NCBI GenBank assembly: GCA_016782645.1
Contig: JADHYC010000017.1
Coordinates: 1-39,943 of the forward strand
Source of the DNA: Fidelibacterota bacterium
GTDB taxonomy: Bacteria; Fidelibacterota; UBA2242
Reading direction: 5' to 3'
DNA length: 39,943 nucleotides
How positions within the stretch are numbered: the first letter of the stretch is position 1; the number at the start of each line of letters is the position of its first letter. Shown piece by piece: positions 33,428-39,943 of this stretch. Position numbers and translations under genes: made by a program. Below the pieces are notes generated by a model that saw only the letters and a list, made by a program, of their open reading frames with translations, was not told where the DNA came from and searched no databases.

Positions 33428-35421
33428 TCACTTATCTGATAATAATTTTAATTCTTCCATTAATAACATTCATTCTTCTTCAACTTTTTGGCAAATATCT
33501 TTCAAAATATAGCAGTTGGATTTCCACATTTTCTATTTTACTCTCTCTGGCTTTGTCACTTTCTATCCTAATCATGGTCTTTGCAATTAATGATCCTGAT
33601 TTTGAAATCGAAATTAAATGGTCCTGGATAACATTAGGGAATTTATCATTTAACATCGGTTTTCTCTTCAATAATCTATCAGCAATCCTATTGGTCGTAA
33701 TTGCTACAATAAGTAGCTTAGTGCATATTTACAGCAATGAGCAATTAGAAATTATAGAAAAAACAAACTCCAAATATTTCAGCTACATATCAGTATTCAC
33801 TTTTTCTGCTTTCGGCATTATTCTCACAAACAATTTATTTATACTATTCTTCTTGTGGATAATAGCAAGTTTATGTTCATATCTACTAACATCTGATAAG
33901 TCTAATATTAGTAATGTCAGACAATATTTTACACTATTTTTTAGCGATATATTACTACTTATAGGAATACTAATTCTTTTTATACACTCAAAAACATTGA
34001 ATTTTAACGAAATCTTTAGAATGGTACAATCTGGAGAATTAACAGTAGGTGTTCATACAACAGCAGGAATATTGATATTTTTAAGTGTAATTGGTAAGTC
34101 TGCCCAATTCCCTCTTCACACCTGGCTCTCAGAAGCAATGACTAGTGATATATCTGCCAAAGTCATAGTTCATTCAACAGGTATGATTTCTCTGGGAATC
34201 TACATCCTAATTAAGGTATTTCCAGTTTTTAGTCAACCATGTTTAACAATTATGGCATATTGGGGAAGCATCACTTCTCTCGTTGCTGCCATAATAGCCA
34301 CAACTCAAACAGATATCAAGCAAGTGTTTACATACTCAACAATAAGCCATGCGGGATTTATGATTTTAGGCTTAGGATTAGGTGTTTATATTCCCAGTTT
34401 CTTTTATCTAATTGCCTTCATGTTTTTCAACACACTGCTGTTACTTAACGCAGATAGTGTAATATCTTCGATGAGAAAAGTTCCTTTAGAAGCAGATTTT
34501 TTTACTCCCAACTTTCAAAATATCAAGGAACTGGGCGGCCTAAAAAAATATTTACCAATTAATTACTGGACATTTCTAATAGCAACTGCAGCTATATCCG
34601 GTCTTCCACTCACATTTTTATTTATAAGTAAGAATTCAATTTTGCTGTATTCTATAGCAGCTTCTAACATTAATCCAGTTCACTATTTACTTATCCTGTT
34701 AAGCTTTATGACTTCAGGCTTTACCGCTTTTTATATCTTCAGATTATTTTTTAACATATTCCATGGGAAACCAAAATTTACAAATCTTAAAAGATATATA
34801 TCTAAACCGAAAAATGGTGTAACTCTTCCTCTTATTTTATTATCATTTTTATGCCTTTTTATAATTTATAATTTACCAAATTTCAATCCCATTGTTGGAA
34901 ACGGCTGGTTAAAAAATTTAGTGCAACAACCGAATTCAAACGTAGAATTATATTCTAAAAATTTAAGTAAATATAACATCATTGCTATTATTTCAACAAG
35001 TATAACTCTTGTTGGACTCATGTTTGCCTGGCTGATTTATGTTCGTAAGTTAATTTCAACAAAGTATATAATTGAAAAAAAATCTCCAATTTATAGACTC
35101 TTTTATAACAGGTTTTATACAGAAGAGTTACTTGAAAATTATTTACTTAAGCCAATTTATAAAACCTCAAACTGTTTTTCCAATTTTGATCTTTCCACCT
35201 TAAACAAATCCTTTTATCTTTTTATTAAGAACACTTATAAGATCATTTTGCATATAAGCAGGTCCAACGAGATCATCATAGATAAAACAACGAATAAGTT
35301 ATCCCAGGCTGGAAAGCTATACCAAACAACACTTCAAAAGATTCAAAATGGCAATTATAACGCTCTAATAATATTAATCTTTATAGTGATTATCATCCTA
35401 ATCGTTTTAAGTATAATTTAA
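33424..35421 (+). CDS. nuoL: Complex I antiporter-like subunit NuoL, helix-5 Glu lost
   Basis: A 665-residue antiporter-like subunit with about 16 helices and the long C-terminal lateral helix region (RFYTEELLENYLLKPIYKTS). The channel Lys in VIGKSAQFPLHTWLSEAM and His in VIVHSTGMISLGIYI are kept, as is DIKQVFTYSTISHAGFMILG. The helix-5 Glu (usually GWEGVGLCSYLLIG) reads LWIIASLCSYLLTS, so Glu becomes Ile, and APTPVSA reads SDISAKV. The helix-12 KDE reads KNS. So the proton entry of this module looks altered. Confidence 0.92.
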   Translation: MITYLIIILILPLITFILLQLFGKYLSKYSSWISTFSILLSLALSLSILIMVFAINDPDFEIEIKWSWITLGNLSFNIGFLFNNLSAILLVVIATISSLVHIYSNEQLEIIEKTNSKYFSYISVFTFSAFGIILTNNLFILFFLWIIASLCSYLLTSDKSNISNVRQYFTLFFSDILLLIGILILFIHSKTLNFNEIFRMVQSGELTVGVHTTAGILIFLSVIGKSAQFPLHTWLSEAMTSDISAKVIVHSTGMISLGIYILIKVFPVFSQPCLTIMAYWGSITSLVAAIIATTQTDIKQVFTYSTISHAGFMILGLGLGVYIPSFFYLIAFMFFNTLLLLNADSVISSMRKVPLEADFFTPNFQNIKELGGLKKYLPINYWTFLIATAAISGLPLTFLFISKNSILLYSIAASNINPVHYLLILLSFMTSGFTAFYIFRLFFNIFHGKPKFTNLKRYISKPKNGVTLPLILLSFLCLFIIYNLPNFNPIVGNGWLKNLVQQPNSNVELYSKNLSKYNIIAIISTSITLVGLMFAWLIYVRKLISTKYIIEKKSPIYRLFYNRFYTEELLENYLLKPIYKTSNCFSNFDLSTLNKSFYLFIKNTYKIILHISRSNEIIIDKTTNKLSQAGKLYQTTLQKIQNGNYNALIILIFIVIIILIVLSII

Positions 35422-35447
35422 GCAATTTCCAGGAGGCAAAATTTCTT

Positions 35448-36968
35448 ATGAATGAACATTTACTTTCAATGAATATTTTCATACCTCTTTTAGGAATTAT
35501 AGCAATAACATCTGCATCAAAAAAAAGAGAAGATATAGTCAAAATTATCGCCGCCATTACAACTGGATTACAAATGTGGATAGCTCTTCAAATATTTTTC
35601 AATTTCGACCGAACTAAATCAGGGATTCAATTCGTTGAGCATTACAGCTGGATTAAAACTTTTTCTATTGACTATTTTCTGGGAATTGACGGATTAAGTT
35701 TTCCCCTCGTACTTTTAACAGCACTTATTCTATTTATTTCCGTTTTCTCCTCATGGAAATTAAAAAAAGGTGTAAAAGGCTATTTTATTCTTTTCCTTCT
35801 GCTTGATATGGGATTAATGGGTGTTTTCACGTCCATAGACCTGTTTTTGTTTTTGATTTTCTTTGGACTAACACTTTTCCCTACCTATTTACTTATTGGT
35901 ATATGGGGAAACTCTCAAAGTGAAAATACAGCAATAAAATATGCTCTTTTTTCTGTATTCAGTTATGTACTTATTCTATTAGGAATATTAGTATTATATT
36001 TTAAAAGCGATCCAAATACATTTAATATTTTAGAACTTATACCAAATGTCAATTCTTCTCACTCATTTCAAATAACTACTTTCTTAATTCTGTTCATCGG
36101 ATTTGCAGCCTTAATACCGATTTTTCCTTTCCACACCTGGTTAATATCTGTACTTACCAAAGCTCCAACTGCAGTAAGTATAATAGTTGTAAGTATATTA
36201 ATTAAAATTGGTACTTACGGACTAATTCGTATCTGCTTTCCTATCCTCCCATCAGCATCAATTGGATTTGCTCTACCACTTTCAATAATAGCAATCATTA
36301 ATATTATTTATGGAGCACTTTGTGCTTTAGGACAGAATGATCTGAAGAAAATTGTAGGCTATTTTAGCATAAGTCAAATGGGATTTATACTACTTGGTTT
36401 TGCTTCACTTATTGGTGGAGTTTCAGAAAAAACCGATGCAGCAATAACCGGAATAAGCGGTTCTCTTTTCCACATGTTCAATCACGGTACCGTTGCAGCT
36501 CTTCTACTTCTACTAACAGGAGTAATTTATAATCGTACTTCAAAAAAAGATATTTCAAAAGTTGGTGGATTATCTTCCAAAATGCCTGTTTTTTCAGGAA
36601 TAACTGCTCTTGCACTTTTTGCAGGTTTTGGACTACCCGGTCTATCAACATTTATCTCTGAAATATTTTGCATCATTGGCTCTTTTCAAATTCCTGGAAT
36701 TCAGGTTCTATCTATTATTTCTATCACAGGAATTATACTAAACGCGGCTTATTTCTTCAGATGCTTTCAGTTAATACTTTATAGCAAAGAAAACCCAAAA
36801 TACACCGAATTACAGGACATCAAAGGAAATGAATTATTTATGGTAATACCTTTTGTTTTAATTATTGTTTTACTTGGTATTTACCCCAATCTAATTTTTA
36901 ATATTATGACACAAAGTGTCGAAAAGCTGGTTGAAATCGTAACTGTTGGCGTATCTATTATAAATTAG
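35448..36968 (+). CDS. nuoM: Complex I antiporter-like subunit NuoM, Glu and Lys lost
   Basis: A 506-residue antiporter-like subunit with about 14 helices. DLKKIVGYFSISQMGFILLG, IPIFPFHTWLISVLTKAPTA and SLFHMFNHGTVAALLLLLTG are family-typical. The helix-5 Glu (FFwEMMLvPMYFLI) is Gly in FFGLTLFPTYLLIG, the helix-7 Lys (FAVKvP) is Leu in FAALIP, and LPDAH reads LISVL. The second Lys (ILIKIGTYG) and the helix-12 Glu (STFISEIF) remain. Classical proton pumping by this module needs the missing pair. AGGAGG stands 10 bases before the ATG. Confidence 0.93.
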   Translation: MNEHLLSMNIFIPLLGIIAITSASKKREDIVKIIAAITTGLQMWIALQIFFNFDRTKSGIQFVEHYSWIKTFSIDYFLGIDGLSFPLVLLTALILFISVFSSWKLKKGVKGYFILFLLLDMGLMGVFTSIDLFLFLIFFGLTLFPTYLLIGIWGNSQSENTAIKYALFSVFSYVLILLGILVLYFKSDPNTFNILELIPNVNSSHSFQITTFLILFIGFAALIPIFPFHTWLISVLTKAPTAVSIIVVSILIKIGTYGLIRICFPILPSASIGFALPLSIIAIINIIYGALCALGQNDLKKIVGYFSISQMGFILLGFASLIGGVSEKTDAAITGISGSLFHMFNHGTVAALLLLLTGVIYNRTSKKDISKVGGLSSKMPVFSGITALALFAGFGLPGLSTFISEIFCIIGSFQIPGIQVLSIISITGIILNAAYFFRCFQLILYSKENPKYTELQDIKGNELFMVIPFVLIIVLLGIYPNLIFNIMTQSVEKLVEIVTVGVSIIN

Positions 36969-36971
36969 CCC

Positions 36972-38438
36972 ATGGACAATATTCTTAGCATTAAATACTT
37001 TCTTCCAGAAATTTCACTAATAGTTACTTCCCTTTTAATTCTACCTTTATCTTTAATATTTAAAACAAATGTCAGAAAAATCACAATTCCATTTTTAACA
37101 TTTGGGTTTATATTATCTTCTACTTTTTTAATAATGAATTGGGATCTATCCGGACACGGATTATTTTTAAACCTTATTGCTCATGATAGGTTCTCCCAAT
37201 TATTCAAACTGTGCTTGCTAATCTTTACATTTTTCCTTTTTCTTATCTCGCTAAACAGCTCCGAACTCAAAAACATATCATCTAAGGAATATCACTTCTT
37301 CATATTCATCTCATTACTTGGTTCATTTCTATTAGTATCATCAAACAACCTGTTGATGATCTACATATCAATTGAGACATTGAGTATCGCTTGCCTTATT
37401 TTAGTTGGATATTTGAAAACTAATAAGTCATCTAATATAGCTGCTGTCAAAAACCTCTTTTCCAGTTTGCTTTCTTCCGCTATTTTGATTTACGGTTTAT
37501 CTTTGGTTTACGGATTAACAGGCACATTAAACTTGCATGAAATTGGGCACTCTTTATCAAACAGTTCTATTAACAACTTTTCAATAACAGTAATTATTTT
37601 AATCATTCTATTTGGATTCGGTTATAAGCTCACCATTGTTCCTTTTCATATCTGGTCAACCGATGTTTACAAAGGTGCGACTACTCCAATAACAGCATTT
37701 CTTACAACAGTACCCAAAGTAGCAGGTTTTGCTATTTTAATTAGAGTTTTAGCAACTACATTTAGTAATGCTAATTTTACCCTAGTAAAATATTTCCATT
37801 TAAGTGAAATTATTACAGTTTTGGCTGCAGCAACCATGACGCTGGGTAATCTCCTTGCAATAAATCAAAAAAATATTAAAGGAATATTAGCATACTCAAG
37901 TATTGCCCATTCAGGCTTTATACTTATGGGATTGGCAATATTTGGTCAGGAAGGGATATCAGCATCTATATTTTATTTGATCATGTACTCTATTGCTTTT
38001 ATTGGAGTTTTCACTGTAGTAATAAATTCTAATACCGAATTTCAACTCGCAAATCTTAAAAATCATAATAGATTGAACTTTCAATCTTCCTTTTCCACTA
38101 TTATAATATCCATCTTTTTAATTAGTCTTACAGGACTCCCTCCTACAGCGGGTTTTGTTGGAAAGTTTTATCTTTTCGCTGCATTAATAAAAGGTGAAAC
38201 CAAGTTTTACTGGTTGGTTATTATTGGAATTATAAACTGCATTATAATGTTTTTCTATCACGCAAGAATAATACACTCAATGTTACTACACAAAAATGAA
38301 AAACATATAAAAAATCGTTATGATAAAGTTTCAAATGTGATTTTAATTCTTTTAGTAATACCCACTATATTATTTGGAATTTATTGGACACCATTGTTTG
38401 ATTTTATCAAACAATCCTTGCATTTTTTTATGCCATAA
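36972..38438 (+). CDS. nuoN: Complex I antiporter-like subunit NuoN
   Basis: A 488-residue antiporter-like subunit with about 14 helices. In contrast to L and M, the key residues are kept: Glu in LMIYISIETLSIACLILVGY, Lys in FGYKLTIVPFHIWSTDVYKG, Lys in TTVPKVAGFAILIRVL, KNIKGILAYSSIAHSGFILM, and the helix-12 Lys in PPTAGFVGKFYLFAALIKG. It begins 3 bases after the nuoM stop and is the last gene of the operon. Confidence 0.93.
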   Translation: MDNILSIKYFLPEISLIVTSLLILPLSLIFKTNVRKITIPFLTFGFILSSTFLIMNWDLSGHGLFLNLIAHDRFSQLFKLCLLIFTFFLFLISLNSSELKNISSKEYHFFIFISLLGSFLLVSSNNLLMIYISIETLSIACLILVGYLKTNKSSNIAAVKNLFSSLLSSAILIYGLSLVYGLTGTLNLHEIGHSLSNSSINNFSITVIILIILFGFGYKLTIVPFHIWSTDVYKGATTPITAFLTTVPKVAGFAILIRVLATTFSNANFTLVKYFHLSEIITVLAAATMTLGNLLAINQKNIKGILAYSSIAHSGFILMGLAIFGQEGISASIFYLIMYSIAFIGVFTVVINSNTEFQLANLKNHNRLNFQSSFSTIIISIFLISLTGLPPTAGFVGKFYLFAALIKGETKFYWLVIIGIINCIIMFFYHARIIHSMLLHKNEKHIKNRYDKVSNVILILLVIPTILFGIYWTPLFDFIKQSLHFFMP

Positions 38439-39173
38439 TCATAAATTATAATCAAAAGAGAAAAAAACAGAGCATATTGCTTTTTGATGTTGATACTTAA
38501 AATGATTTCATTAATCCTGATGGTATTTTATATGTCTCTAGTGCTGAATCACTAAAGGAAAATTCCGACAATTACCAAATACACCATGTTAAATTCCATT
38601 CCGGTCTGGGATTCTGTTGATGAACACTTACCAAAAGATTCTGAATAAATTCGGAACAATAGACCATTTCCTATTCACTTCATGCTCGGGAATAAGGTAA
38701 AAGAAAAAGTAAATGAATCTAAACTTTAAATCCGATATTGATATGGAGTTTAATATACAATAAAACGGAAATTAATAAAATATTGAATCAACCGACGCTA
38801 TTAAATCGGTAAATATTAATCCGGGTGATGGTAAAAAAGCACTTGAAGATATACAAAATGACTGGGCGCACTTAACTAATACAACTGAAATCATTAGCAA
38901 TTAATTCGAAGGTTGATTCTTTAGGTTGAAATAGATTTCTCAAGAAATTCCCTGTAGAAAAATTTTTAGAAGTACAAACATATTTATGTTTTCATATAAA
39001 AAATAACCAACAATACTATTTGCCACCACGACTGATAAAATATTGATTATAGTCACAATCTGTTTAGATCTCAATTTATTATCTTCATATAAGACAACTT
39101 TTCCATTCTTACATCAGTCTAACGGGGTGTTAAGTGATTTGAAAAAAGAAAATAAAAATTAAGAGGTATAACA
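38439..39173 (+). other. Decayed stretch without an intact gene
   Basis: About 735 bases without an open gene. Broken plus-strand pieces such as SAESLKENSDNYQIHHV (38540-38590), ILNKFGTIDHFLFTSC (38632-38680) and NPGDGKKALEDIQNDWAHLT (38819-38880) look like remnants of coding sequence; the second recalls a short-chain dehydrogenase (xFGxIDHLIFTAG). Several stops and frameshifts separate them. No RNA gene or clear repeat was seen. Confidence 0.4.
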
Positions 39174-39491
39174 ATGAAAAACTTCGTAAAAATATTCGGG
39201 CTAACAATTTTCTTTGCAAGTTTACTATTTGGGGCATACGTGATCAGTATTGAGAATAAAGATACATTAGTTGTTTCACTAAGTACTGATTGCAAGTCAT
39301 TTAATGAGACTCTGGCAATTGGGATACAGACCCTATATGAATCCGGAATTACTACAGGTCAAGGTAAAATTAAAATTGATGTGATGGGCACTGAAATAAC
39401 AGCTATTGTAAAGATGAATGATTTAAGGAAACTATCAAATGGTAAAACTGATTTAGCCACTTTCATACGTAACTATATGAGTTTTAGCTAA
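39174..39491 (+). CDS. Small secreted protein of unknown function
   Basis: A 105-residue protein. A signal or anchor segment (KIFGLTIFFASLLFGAYVIS, 6-25) precedes an alpha/beta-like domain with SLSTDCKSFNETLAIGIQTL and GKIKIDVMGTEITAIVKMND. I do not recognise a family. AGAGGT stands 7 bases before the ATG, and a strong hairpin terminator follows 29 bases after the stop, so it is a complete single-gene unit. Confidence 0.75.
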   Translation: MKNFVKIFGLTIFFASLLFGAYVISIENKDTLVVSLSTDCKSFNETLAIGIQTLYESGITTGQGKIKIDVMGTEITAIVKMNDLRKLSNGKTDLATFIRNYMSFS

Positions 39492-39520
39492 TTAATACCA
39501 TTTCTCAAACTCACTACAAA

Positions 39521-39559
39521 AAAGAACAGAAAATCAACCCCCTTGATTTTCTGTTCTTT
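39521..39559 (+). terminator. Rho-independent terminator, perfect 17-bp stem
   Basis: AAAGAACAGAAAATCAA and TTGATTTTCTGTTCTTT are exact reverse complements around the loop CCCCC. The stem ends in A- and T-runs, so it can act in either direction. It closes the 39174-39491 gene and separates it from rpoD. Confidence 0.88.
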
Positions 39560-39620
39560 GTATCTACATGATAAATAACGATACCTTGATATAATTAGAG
39601 TAAAGTCATATTGAAAAATA

Positions 39621-39649
39621 TTGCTATATATTAAGAAATGTTGTATAAT
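39621..39649 (+). promoter_or_regulatory. Sigma-70-type promoter of rpoD
   Basis: TTGCTA (39621-39626), a 17-base spacer and TATAAT (39644-39649), the latter a perfect consensus -10 with an upstream TG one base away. About 45 bases separate it from the rpoD start. Confidence 0.65.
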
Positions 39650-39695
39650 TAAAAGTTTTAATATTTGAAAAAATCGAAGTAGAGATTAATAAAAT

Positions 39696-39943
39696 ATGAC
39701 AAAAAAAGTAAAAAAGGTCACAGCAGATTCAAACAGAGCATTAAGTAAATACCTGGAAGAAATTGGCAAATTTAACCCTCTGACACCTGACGAGGAAATC
39801 GACCTCGCTCAAAAAGTTCATGTCGGCGACCGTGCTGCCTTAAAAAAACTCACCGAATCAAATCTACGCTTTGTTGTCAGTGTTGCCAAAGATTACCAGG
39901 GACAGGGTCTACCTCTAACTGATTTAATTAATGAGGGTAATTT
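39696..39943 (+). CDS. rpoD: Primary sigma factor RpoD, N-terminal part (cut by window)
   Basis: The open frame runs off the window end. It encodes a short basic head, then SNRALSKYLEEIGKFNPLTP (region 1.2), DEEIDLAQKVHVGDRAALKK and LTESNLRFVVSVAKDYQGQG (start of region 2). Region 1.1 is absent, as in the compact primary sigma factors (about 290 residues) of Bacteroidota and other FCB bacteria. It directs RNA polymerase to housekeeping promoters. Confidence 0.92.
   Translation, partial: MTKKVKKVTADSNRALSKYLEEIGKFNPLTPDEEIDLAQKVHVGDRAALKKLTESNLRFVVSVAKDYQGQGLPLTDLINEGN

Overview
The window is an AT-rich stretch (roughly one third G+C by eye) of a bacterial chromosome. It most likely comes from the FCB superphylum (Neomarinimicrobiota, KSB1, Ignavibacteriota or a relative). 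Two things point there: a secreted nuclease with a C-terminal YPNPFNP-type sorting domain, and a short primary sigma factor that starts directly at region 1.2. The assignment is an inference; no rRNA is present.

Layout. 1-2.6 kb: a minus-strand accessory block with a cut membrane-protein gene, an attC-like site, a YefM/YoeB toxin-antitoxin pair with its TGTACA operator, a 5'-truncated CopG-type antitoxin and a membrane-anchored protein. 2.8-10.2 kb: ordinary minus-strand chromosomal genes (secreted endonuclease I, EF-G, nitroreductase, membrane polyferredoxin, Tat-exported DUF362 protein). 10.4-24.8 kb: what I read as a chromosomal integron. A fossil N-terminal fragment of an integron integrase lies on the plus strand at 24.45-24.76 kb, followed leftward by an attI/promoter region and by minus-strand cassettes separated by six attC sites. 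Cassette cargo is a methyltransferase, a PAF-acetylhydrolase-like lipoprotein, two medium-chain reductases with a small membrane protein, several alpha/beta hydrolases, SnoaL-like lipoproteins, a Kelch lipoprotein and a gluzincin peptidase. 24.9-28.6 kb: glpK, monoacylglycerol lipase, arfB and an RmlC-like cupin. 28.7-29.6 kb: hairpin repeats and a broken REP-associated transposase.

29.6-38.4 kb: a plus-strand operon of complex I homologues in the order nuoA-D-H-J-K-L-M-N. It has no nuoB, nuoC, nuoI or nuoEFG, so no iron-sulphur subunit at all. Residues that normally form the quinone site and the central proton path are replaced in A, D, H, J, K, L and M, while NuoN looks intact. This is the strongest candidate for an undescribed system here: a complex I-like membrane assembly that cannot work as a normal NADH or ferredoxin:quinone oxidoreductase.

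38.4-39.9 kb: a decayed stretch, a small secreted protein with a perfect 17-bp terminator stem, and the start of rpoD with a recognisable promoter. Short palindromic repeats recur across the window, including one inserted in frame in a reductase gene and one that puts stops into the integrase fragment.
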